Source: a virus. Taken from it: a stretch of 40,839 nt of DNA. The stretch is taken from IMG/VR virus record IMGVR_UViG_3300008266_010269, positions 1 to 40,839 of that record. One strand, written 5' to 3'. Under the pieces are notes generated by a model. It had not been told where the DNA came from. It searched no databases and saw only the letters and a list, made by a program, of their open reading frames with translations. The position numbers and the translations under genes were made by a program. Positions 24,187-30,995 of this stretch are shown here, one piece after another; the stretch's first letter is position 1; each line of letters opens with the position of its first letter.

Positions 24187-25161
24187 ATGAAAGAAAAAGT
24201 TTTATTAGTAGGTGGTGCCGGTTACATCGGAGGATTAACATCAGATTATCTTATTAGAGAAGGGTTTGATATAACTATTTACGATAATTTATTATATGAA
24301 AATAGGTATTTAAAAGATGTTTCTTTTATTTATGGAGACATTAGAGATACTGATAAACTTTATGAAGTATCTAAAGATTTTGATATTATAGTTTTAATGG
24401 CTGCTTTAGTTGGTGACCCGGCTTGTAGTGTTGACCCATTTTTAACTGAAGAAATTAATTATAATTCTATTAAAAATTTTTGTGATATTGTTTCACCCGA
24501 TAAACATTTAATTTTCATGTCTACGTGTTCAGTTTACGGGGCTCAAGATGGTATATTAGATGAATTAAGTGAAACAAATCCATTATCATCATATGCATCA
24601 ACAAAACTTAAAGCCGAAAAACACATTTTAGACAAAAATGGGACAATTTTTAGATTAGGAACTGTATTTGGTCTTGGTGACACATATTCTAGAATTAGAA
24701 TGGATTTAGTTGTTAATGTATTAACTATGAAGGCGGTAAAAGAAGGTACTATAACTATTAATGGAGGTGAACAATGGAGACCAATAATAGCAGTTAAAGA
24801 TATTGCGGGATATATTACAGAGGCCTGTAAAGAAAAGTATCCGGGAATTTTTGTTTTATCAAAAGAAAATGTTATAATTAAAGAACTAGGTGAACGTGTT
24901 GCTAAAATAGTACCTAATACTAAAGTAACGTACACTGAAATATCTTTTCAAGATGCTAGAAATTATCGTGTTGATAATTCAAAATCTTTAAAAGTTTTTA
25001 AATATAAACCAATTACAACCGTTGAGGATGAGGTATTAAGAATGGTAACTTTATTTGAAGAAAATAGAATTGAAAACCCTGAAGATAAAGTTTACCACAA
25101 TGGAGCGTTTTTAACAAATAAAAAAAATCAAAAAGAATTATTATGGACACAAAAAAATTAA
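24187..25161 (+). CDS. NAD-dependent sugar-nucleotide epimerase/dehydratase (extended SDR)
   Basis: A 324-residue extended SDR. The dinucleotide site is VGGAGYIGG (8-16) and the strand-2 Asp is in YDN. MAALVGDPAC (71-80) is a subgroup signature, and the active site is STCSVYG (112-118) with Y136xxxK140 in YASTK. Relatives act as UDP-sugar 4-epimerases or reductases in capsule and antibiotic sugar clusters. It overlaps the next cupin gene by 19 bases and is followed by an RmlD-like reductase; the three probably form one submodule. The exact reaction is not resolved. Confidence 0.8.
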   Translation: MKEKVLLVGGAGYIGGLTSDYLIREGFDITIYDNLLYENRYLKDVSFIYGDIRDTDKLYEVSKDFDIIVLMAALVGDPACSVDPFLTEEINYNSIKNFCDIVSPDKHLIFMSTCSVYGAQDGILDELSETNPLSSYASTKLKAEKHILDKNGTIFRLGTVFGLGDTYSRIRMDLVVNVLTMKAVKEGTITINGGEQWRPIIAVKDIAGYITEACKEKYPGIFVLSKENVIIKELGERVAKIVPNTKVTYTEISFQDARNYRVDNSKSLKVFKYKPITTVEDEVLRMVTLFEENRIENPEDKVYHNGAFLTNKKNQKELLWTQKN

Positions 25162-25562
25162 TGAATGGTGGTATCTCTGTTGATGATAGAGGTTCGGTTA
25201 GATTTGTTAATGATTTCAATTTTGAAAATGTAAAGAGATTTTACCAAGTTGAGAATCATAGACAAGGATTTATAAGAGCGTGGCATGGTCATAAAAAAGA
25301 AGGGAAATATGTTTATGTATCTAGTGGTACCGCACTTATTGGAATTGTTAATATGGAAACTGAAGAAATTACAAAATATATTTTAAGTGCAAGACAACCA
25401 AAAGTATTATTTATCCCACCGAATCATTATAATGGTTTTAAAAATTTGGAAGAAAATACTTCAGTTATTTTCTTTTCTACTACATCATTAGAAGAAAGTT
25501 TAGGTGACGATATAAGATTACCACATGATAATTGGAATATATGGGAAGAAGATTTTAGATAA
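25143..25562 (+). CDS. RmlC-like cupin, sugar-nucleotide epimerase
   Basis: A 139-residue cupin. DDRGSVRFVNDFNFENVKRFY (14-34) and GFIRAWHGHKKEGKYVYVSSG (42-62) match dTDP-4-keto sugar 3,5-epimerase relatives: the D-x-R-G start and the R-x-x-H-x-x-x-x-x-K core with His48/His50. FIPPNHYNGFKNL is the usual second cupin stretch. It probably epimerises a 4-keto-6-deoxy sugar nucleotide. An alternative ATG at 25161 would give a TAATG coupled start with the preceding stop, a junction type used elsewhere in this operon, so the true start is uncertain. Confidence 0.75.
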   Translation: MDTKKLMNGGISVDDRGSVRFVNDFNFENVKRFYQVENHRQGFIRAWHGHKKEGKYVYVSSGTALIGIVNMETEEITKYILSARQPKVLFIPPNHYNGFKNLEENTSVIFFSTTSLEESLGDDIRLPHDNWNIWEEDFR

Positions 25563-25587
25563 AAAAAATAAAAAAAGTAAAAAAATT

Positions 25588-26412
25588 ATGAAAATTTATA
25601 TTTTAGGTTCAAAAGGTATGTTAGGTAAATATGTTTACACTTATTTATCTGAAAAATTTAATGTTAATGAAATTAACAGAGATGTTCTTGACGCATCTCA
25701 ACAGACAGAAAAAACATTAGAAGAAATTTTAATCAATTGTGGAGTAAATCAGGGTGATGTTATTATAAATTGTATTGGTACAATTAAACCAAGAGTTGAC
25801 CAATTAGGTGACTTAAACGCAATTTTAGTAAACTCAGTTTTTCCAAGATTATTAGCTAATGTTTGTGAGAAAAATGAATGGAATATGATTCATCCAACAA
25901 CTGATTGTGTCTTTTCAGGTAAAAAAGGTAGATATGATGAAAAAGATAAATATGATGTTGATGATGTATATGGTATGTCTAAAGCTATGGGAGAACCAAG
26001 TAATTGTACAATAATAAGAACTTCAATAATTGGTGAAGAAGTTAATCAACATAGGTCTTTAGTTGAATGGGTTAAAAGTCAAAAAAATAATACAGTTAAT
26101 GGTTTTTTAAATCATTTTTGGAATGGTATTACTTGTTTAGAATGGGCTAAATTAGTGGAAAAAATTATTGATAACAAAGATTTTTGGAAAGGGATTAAAC
26201 ATTTTGTTTCACCAACTCAAGTTACAAAATACGATTTAGTAAAAATGATATCAAATTCATATGAATTAAATATTGGTATTAACGCCATGAATTCAGAATT
26301 AACTGTTGATAGAACTTTATCGACTATTTTTGATACAAAATATGATATACCTGAGTTGGAATTTCAAATAAATGAAATGCAATCATTCTCAAAAAAGTTA
26401 CACAAAAATTAA
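25588..26412 (+). CDS. RmlD-like sugar-nucleotide reductase (SDR)
   Basis: A 274-residue protein from ATG 25588; an upstream in-frame start would add 21 Lys-rich residues that do not look like a Rossmann start. Features: ILGSKGMLGKYV (5-16, cofactor site), INCIGTIKPRVDQ (60-72), HPTTDCVFSGKKGRYDE (102-118) and VYGMSKAMGE (127-136) with Y128xxxK132. These are the dTDP-4-dehydrorhamnose reductase signatures. The same reductase type also forms the N-terminal half of capsule enzyme CapF/WbjC, where a cupin is fused. Here cupin and reductase are separate adjacent genes. It would reduce the 4-keto group after epimerisation. Confidence 0.82.
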   Translation: MKIYILGSKGMLGKYVYTYLSEKFNVNEINRDVLDASQQTEKTLEEILINCGVNQGDVIINCIGTIKPRVDQLGDLNAILVNSVFPRLLANVCEKNEWNMIHPTTDCVFSGKKGRYDEKDKYDVDDVYGMSKAMGEPSNCTIIRTSIIGEEVNQHRSLVEWVKSQKNNTVNGFLNHFWNGITCLEWAKLVEKIIDNKDFWKGIKHFVSPTQVTKYDLVKMISNSYELNIGINAMNSELTVDRTLSTIFDTKYDIPELEFQINEMQSFSKKLHKN

Positions 26413-26415
26413 ATA

Positions 26416-27156
26416 ATGACAAGAAAAAAAACAATTAGCAAAGACAGTCAGTATATTCCTACTGAAGCTAAACCAAAAATGTCGAAAAAAGACCAAATTA
26501 GTGGGATGATTAAAAAGAGTAAAGATAAATTCTTAACTCAAAGTCAGAGAGAGTACTATGATAAATTGAAGAAAAATCAAATAACAATTTGTTCAGGTCC
26601 GGCAGGTGTTGGTAAAAGTTTTATAGCAATGAAAGCAGCGGTTGATTTAATTGCCGACCATACGTCACCTTACGAAAAAATTATCATTGTTAGACCAGCG
26701 GTTGAAGCTGAAGAAAAACTTGGTTCATTACCTGGTAATGTTGAAGAAAAATTAGACCCGTATATCTTCCCATCATATTATCTATTAAATAAAATTATAG
26801 GTAAAGAGGCGAGAGAAAAATTAAAACAAATGGAAGTTATTGAGGTTTTCGCATTGGCATATATGAGAGGGATGAATATTGATAATTCTATTTTAATATT
26901 TGAAGAAGCTCAAAATGCTACGCCAAAACAAATGAAGTTATTATTAACTCGTATTGGTACCGATAGCAAATTTTTTATATCAGGTGATTTAGAACAAACT
27001 GACAGATATAAAGATAAAAAACATTCAGGTTTATGGGATGCTATTGAGAAATTTAAAAACATTTCAGAGATTGGAGTTCATGAATTTGGAGATGATGATG
27101 TTGTTAGAAATCCATTAATTACTGAAATATTAAAAAGGTATGAAGATAGGAATTGA
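26416..27156 (+). CDS. phoH: PhoH-like ATPase
   Basis: A 246-residue P-loop NTPase of the PhoH family, common in large phages. Walker A is GPAGVGKS (61-68), Walker B is ILIFEEAQN (159-167), and the family stretches RPAVEAEEKLGSLPG, NATPKQMKLLLTRIG and SGDLEQTD are all present. An N-terminal basic segment (1-40) precedes the core. PhoH proteins are RNA- or DNA-linked ATPases/helicases. The phage function is not settled. The end overlaps the HAD gene by 17 bases. Confidence 0.92.
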   Translation: MTRKKTISKDSQYIPTEAKPKMSKKDQISGMIKKSKDKFLTQSQREYYDKLKKNQITICSGPAGVGKSFIAMKAAVDLIADHTSPYEKIIIVRPAVEAEEKLGSLPGNVEEKLDPYIFPSYYLLNKIIGKEAREKLKQMEVIEVFALAYMRGMNIDNSILIFEEAQNATPKQMKLLLTRIGTDSKFFISGDLEQTDRYKDKKHSGLWDAIEKFKNISEIGVHEFGDDDVVRNPLITEILKRYEDRN

Positions 27157-27766
27157 TATTAACGGAGTTTTAAGGGATACTATTGGTAAGTTTAAAACAA
27201 CCTATAATAAATTTCTAATTGAAAAAAGTGACGGGTTTGAGGAAGATGAGGTGTCGTTTAACTATGAGATAATTGAACCAATTGATAGTTTAGATTTATC
27301 CAAACATTTTTTATTTCCTTCAAAAGAAGAAATGTTTTCATTCATGTTTGAAGAATGTCCTATGGAAATATTTGGTCATTCACCATCAAGTGAAATGACA
27401 ACATTTGTGGATTTCAACGACATATATGTTAAACACAGAGATAATATTCAGTTCACTATTATATCAGATGAAATTTCAAAATCAAAACCCGCAACTTTAT
27501 TTTTTTTATCAAAATTTGGTTGTTTGGTTGAAAGAATTATTTTCTATAATGAAGTAACAAAAAAAGAAGTTTTAAATGAATTTGATTTAATAGTTACTTC
27601 TAACCCTGAAATTATTATTAATTACAATAATAAAGTTGTTAAATATAAAACACTTTATAATGAAAAAATAAACTCGTCTAAAACTATTGAAAAGTTAAAG
27701 GAATTAGACGAAATAATCTCAAATATTACAGATGTTAAAAATACTAGGGGAACATTACTATATTGA
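27140..27766 (+). CDS. HAD-like protein, possible nucleotidase, altered first motif
   Basis: A 208-residue protein. MKIGIDINGVLRDT gives HAD motif I with the nucleophile Asp6, but the second position (usually Asp8, the acid/base) is Asn8. FTIISDE (105-111) gives motif II and KSKPATLFF supplies the Lys region; EFDLIVTSNPEII (147-159) may be motif III/IV. The fold suggests a 5'-nucleotidase or phosphatase acting on nucleotides or sugar phosphates. The D-to-N change may slow or alter the reaction. It sits between PhoH and a small unknown gene. Confidence 0.6.
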   Translation: MKIGIDINGVLRDTIGKFKTTYNKFLIEKSDGFEEDEVSFNYEIIEPIDSLDLSKHFLFPSKEEMFSFMFEECPMEIFGHSPSSEMTTFVDFNDIYVKHRDNIQFTIISDEISKSKPATLFFLSKFGCLVERIIFYNEVTKKEVLNEFDLIVTSNPEIIINYNNKVVKYKTLYNEKINSSKTIEKLKELDEIISNITDVKNTRGTLLY

Positions 27767-27995
27767 TTTGGAGTCTGCTCAATCAATTATTAATATAGAC
27801 ACACCAAACTCATCAGGTTCAACTGAACAACAGATAGGTGTGGTTCAATACGAAATAATTAAAATGATGCTAGAGGTAGTCTTGAGTGAAACTGAAGAAG
27901 TTGATGAAACTTTAGGAGATAAAGCATCAGCATCAATACCATTTAAATTGGCATTTAACACTTTATTAAATAATAAAATAATTCAAAAATACTAA
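27732..27995 (+). CDS. Small hypothetical protein
   Basis: An 87-residue protein starting inside the HAD gene (35-base overlap). An N-terminal beta segment (LGEHYYIDLESAQSIINI) is followed by a Ser/Thr linker and two helices (QYEIIKMMLEVVLSETEEVDE, then FKLAFNTLLNNKII). No family is recognised. The large overlap and continued operon suggest translational coupling. Confidence 0.6.
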   Translation: MLKILGEHYYIDLESAQSIINIDTPNSSGSTEQQIGVVQYEIIKMMLEVVLSETEEVDETLGDKASASIPFKLAFNTLLNNKIIQKY

Positions 27996-27998
27996 AAC

Positions 27999-29057
27999 AT
28001 GGAAGAAACAATTAAAAAAATTGAAGATTCAATTAAAAATTTGAGTGAAAAAAAATCAAGAATTTATTTTTTCGCTCAAGATACTTTAGGGAACGCTAAA
28101 GCGTCAATCAAATACATTTATGATATGGCATTAACACTTAAAAATGCCGGTTATAATGTCATTATTTTACATGAAAAACCTAATTATTTTGGAGTACAAA
28201 GTTGGTTAGGAAATAAATATGATTCTATTCCCCACCAATCAGTAGAAGGACAAAATTTACAAATAGCGCCTGAAGATTTTATGATTATTCCTGAAATTTT
28301 TGGTTACGTTATGAGTCAATTAACAAACTTACCTTGTACTAAAATCGTATTGTCACAGTCTTATGACTATATATTTGAAACTCTTCAACCAGGACAAACT
28401 TGGCAACAATTTAACTTTACAAAGTGTATCACAACTTCAGAAGAGCAAAAAAATTATGTTTCAAAATTAATGAGAATGAGTGCTGTTGACGTTATTGAAC
28501 CAGTAATCGATGAGAATTTTGTTGTTTCTGAAAAACCTGTTAAACCAATTATTTCGGTTGTGTTTAGAGAACAAAGAGATTCAATTAATTTTATCAAGTC
28601 GTTCTATCAAAAGTATCCACAATTTAGATGGATTACTTTCCGTGATTTAAGAGGTTTATCTCAAGAAGAATTTGCAAGTTCATTAAGAGAATCTATGTTG
28701 TCAGTATGGAACGATAGAATTAGTTCTTTTGGTACCTTCCCATTAGAATCTATGAAGAGTGGTGTAGCAGTTATGGGTGTAGTTCCAAAACTAATTCCAA
28801 GTTGGTTAAGCGAAGAAAACGGAATTTGGATACAAGATGAAATAAAACTTGTAGACTATGTTGCAGATTTTGTTCAAAATTGGTTAGAAGATAATGTTTC
28901 TGAAAATCTTTACAAGAATGGTATTGAAACTTCGGAAAAATATAGTGATGTAGAAAAATTTGAAAAGACAATTTTATCAACGTTTGAAGGTTATCTTCAA
29001 GTTATAAAAGAAAATTTTGAAACTGAATTAAATAAACTACAATTAATTGAAAATTAA
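27999..29057 (+). CDS. Glycosyltransferase, GT-B fold
   Basis: A 352-residue protein with two Rossmann-like halves. After an N-terminal helix, SRIYFFAQDTLGNAKASIKYIYDMALTLKNAGYNVIIL (about 20-57) is a standard GT-B opening. FNFTKCITTSEEQKNYV marks the linker, and IISVVFREQRDS starts the donor domain. RISSFGTFPLESMKSGVAVMGVVP (about 240-263) has the G-x-F-P-L-E-x-x-x-x-x-x-x-x-G GT4-like donor loop. It is separated from the main island by PhoH, HAD and a small gene but followed by another transferase. Confidence 0.72.
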   Translation: MEETIKKIEDSIKNLSEKKSRIYFFAQDTLGNAKASIKYIYDMALTLKNAGYNVIILHEKPNYFGVQSWLGNKYDSIPHQSVEGQNLQIAPEDFMIIPEIFGYVMSQLTNLPCTKIVLSQSYDYIFETLQPGQTWQQFNFTKCITTSEEQKNYVSKLMRMSAVDVIEPVIDENFVVSEKPVKPIISVVFREQRDSINFIKSFYQKYPQFRWITFRDLRGLSQEEFASSLRESMLSVWNDRISSFGTFPLESMKSGVAVMGVVPKLIPSWLSEENGIWIQDEIKLVDYVADFVQNWLEDNVSENLYKNGIETSEKYSDVEKFEKTILSTFEGYLQVIKENFETELNKLQLIEN

Positions 29058-29061
29058 TATT

Positions 29062-29868
29062 ATGGAAAATATTTTAGATTTAAGTGTTATATTACCTATT
29101 AAAAGTATGGTAATGAGAGATTTTGAGGATTTCTTTAAAAAATCAATTGAGTCTGTACAATCTCAAGAGTTCTTACCAAAAAACTTAATTATAGTTCATG
29201 GTAAAGATAAAAATTTATCGGATTATTTGAAAAAATATGATTTTCAAAATCTTAAAGTAACAACTTTTGAATTTGATGGAGAACCAAATTTTTCAAATCA
29301 GGTTAATTTTGGAATTACAAAAGCTGAAACTAAATGGGTTAGTATTCTAGAAGTTGACGATGAATACTCAAAAATTTGGTTTAAAAATGTAAAAAAATAT
29401 TTAGATTCATATTCTGATGTTGACGCATTTTTACCTATCGTAGTTGAGGTAGATAATAAATTAACCTTCCAAGGATTTACAAACGAAGCTACATTTGCGG
29501 CTAATTTCTCACAAGAAATGGGATATCTAACAAATGAAACTTTATTACAATATCAAAATTTTCAAACATCAGGAATGGTATTCAAAAAATCTCTAATTGA
29601 AGATTTTGGTGGATTTAAACCAAGCATTAAATTAACATTTGTTTATGAATTGTTACTTCGTTTAACGTACAATTCGGCTAAAATTATGACTATTCCTAAA
29701 ATTGGTTACAAACACACTAATTTAAGAGAAGGTTCTATTTTTTGGGAATACAAAAATGGTGAAACCAAACTTGAAGAAAATGAGGTTAAGTTTTGGGTAT
29801 CTTCAGCTAAAAAAGAATATTTTTTTAGTGAAGACAGAAACATAAAATTTGTTCCTGAAAATGCTTAA
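29062..29868 (+). CDS. Glycosyltransferase family 2-like
   Basis: A 268-residue protein from ATG 29062; a TTG at 29047 would extend into the previous gene and is not needed. LDLSVILPIKSMVMRDFEDFFKKSI is a GT2 opening. KWVSILEVDDEYSK (about 91-104) holds the DxD-like DDE, and FQTSGMVFKKSLIEDFGGFKPSI (about 170-193) is the late GT2 segment. The end overlaps the sigma-factor start (TAATG). It forms a pair with the upstream GT-B gene, perhaps adding sugars in sequence. Confidence 0.72.
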   Translation: MENILDLSVILPIKSMVMRDFEDFFKKSIESVQSQEFLPKNLIIVHGKDKNLSDYLKKYDFQNLKVTTFEFDGEPNFSNQVNFGITKAETKWVSILEVDDEYSKIWFKNVKKYLDSYSDVDAFLPIVVEVDNKLTFQGFTNEATFAANFSQEMGYLTNETLLQYQNFQTSGMVFKKSLIEDFGGFKPSIKLTFVYELLLRLTYNSAKIMTIPKIGYKHTNLREGSIFWEYKNGETKLEENEVKFWVSSAKKEYFFSEDRNIKFVPENA

Positions 29869-30605
29869 TGATATTAAGCGCCAGCTCAATAGAAATTGCC
29901 GTTAAGACGAAAAAAAAATCTAGCGGTGAAAATTACTTTGACATAAGAGAAGAGAATGCGGTCAGAATGTTTCTGACTGCTTCTACTTTTGAAGAAAAAA
30001 ATAAGATTTATAATGAATATTTAAGACATCCTTTAGATAAAATGATTTCTTCAATTATTCGTAGATATAAATTATACAGAAAAGATATGGATTTTATTGA
30101 AATTCATACTGATACACATTCATTTTTGATGACAAAAATTGACAAATTTAGTCCATCAAAAGAAAAGAAAGCTTATTCATATTTTGGAACTATTTGCAAG
30201 AATTATCTTATGGGTCAAATATTAAAAGACCAAAAAGAACAAAATAGAAAAATTTCCTATGAAGATATATCAGGTGATTTAGAAAATTCTCCTGAAATGG
30301 TTTATTACTTAGATGTTGAACCATCTGAAGAAGTTAATTTAATACCAATATTAATTGATTATATTAAAGAAACTATTGAAATTGATGATTTAAACGAAAG
30401 TGAAATAAAATTAGGTATTTCATTAGTTGAGATTATGGAAAATTATGAGACAATTTTTCCAGCAACTGATAACAATAAATTTAATAAAAATATTATTTTA
30501 TTATCGCTCAGAGAGATGACAAATATGTCAACAAAAGAAATAAGAGCGTCAATGAAAAAGTTCAAAAAAATATATACTGCTCTACTCCAAGTTAATCCTG
30601 AATAA
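29868..30605 (+). CDS. 55: Late transcription sigma factor, T4 gp55-like
   Basis: A 245-residue protein resembling a minimal sigma region 2. EYLRHPLDKMISSIIRRYKLYRKDMDF, HTDTHSFLMTKIDKFSPSKEKKAYSYFGTICKNYL and ILKDQKEQNRKISYEDI (about 45-135) follow the helical pattern of T4 gp55, which directs host RNA polymerase to late promoters. T4 gp55 has 185 residues; the C-terminal about 80 residues here are extra and may contact the sliding clamp or the promoter. It is the last gene of the early/glycan operon and precedes virion genes, consistent with a switch to late expression. Confidence 0.7.
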   Translation: MILSASSIEIAVKTKKKSSGENYFDIREENAVRMFLTASTFEEKNKIYNEYLRHPLDKMISSIIRRYKLYRKDMDFIEIHTDTHSFLMTKIDKFSPSKEKKAYSYFGTICKNYLMGQILKDQKEQNRKISYEDISGDLENSPEMVYYLDVEPSEEVNLIPILIDYIKETIEIDDLNESEIKLGISLVEIMENYETIFPATDNNKFNKNIILLSLREMTNMSTKEIRASMKKFKKIYTALLQVNPE

Positions 30606-30621
30606 AAAATGTCATAAAAAA

Positions 30622-30629
30622 TATTTATA
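30622..30629 (+). promoter_or_regulatory. Recurring TATTTATA block before a virion operon
   Basis: TATTTATA starts 11 bases before the ATG at 30633 in the 27-base gap after the sigma-factor gene. The same block precedes 475, 7705 and (with a final C) 34704. A promoter role for the virion genes is suggested only by recurrence and position, and the spacing here is shorter than elsewhere. Confidence 0.3.
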
Positions 30630-30632
30630 AGT

Positions 30633-30995
30633 ATGACAAAACCAAAAAAGAAACAAATAAATTTTACACAGGACTCAATTTTAGCTCTGATGCAGGAAAT
30701 TTATAATGAGTTAGTTGAACAACGCTCCACCGCAATTAGAATTCAAAATAAAATGATTTCTATGATGAAAGAGCCTGAAGACATGACTGTTATAGGCCCG
30801 GTTATTGAAAAACAACAAAAAATCATAAATGATTGTGTTGAGAAAAAACTTACGTTATCTAAGTTACAATCAGGTATATGGGAAAAAAGAAGTAATTCCG
30901 AAGAAACTTTTGATATTTCATCTATGGATGATGATATTCTACAGGGTCTAATTTCAAAGGATATAAATTCAGATATTGAAAAATTTAATCTGTAA
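30633..30995 (+). CDS. Hypothetical helical protein
   Basis: A 120-residue, mostly helical protein, with a basic start (MTKPKKKQINF) followed by long amphipathic helices (ILALMQEIYNELVEQRSTAI, VIEKQQKIINDCVEKKLTLSKLQ) that could form a coiled-coil hairpin. It is coupled to the large downstream gene by TAATG. No family is recognised; a chaperone or assembly partner for the next protein is possible from context. Confidence 0.65.
   Translation: MTKPKKKQINFTQDSILALMQEIYNELVEQRSTAIRIQNKMISMMKEPEDMTVIGPVIEKQQKIINDCVEKKLTLSKLQSGIWEKRSNSEETFDISSMDDDILQGLISKDINSDIEKFNL

Noticed and set aside
29047-29061. TTG start for the GT2 gene before the sigma factor
   Set aside because: It would overlap the upstream gene and add five residues of no value; ATG 29062 is four bases after the upstream stop.
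10331-29868. Glycan island considered as a piece of host chromosome joined by misassembly
   Set aside because: Phage-type genes (exonuclease, dUTPase, PhoH, gp55-like) are interleaved and coupled by overlapping codons in the same run, so a simple bacterial segment does not fit.
10331-29868. DNA glycosylation as in T4 (glucosyl-hydroxymethylcytosine)
   Set aside because: No pyrimidine hydroxymethylase or T4-type alpha/beta glucosyltransferase is seen here; sugar-nucleotide biosynthesis and protein/lipid-type transferases fit glycan assembly better. It cannot be excluded without the rest of the genome.
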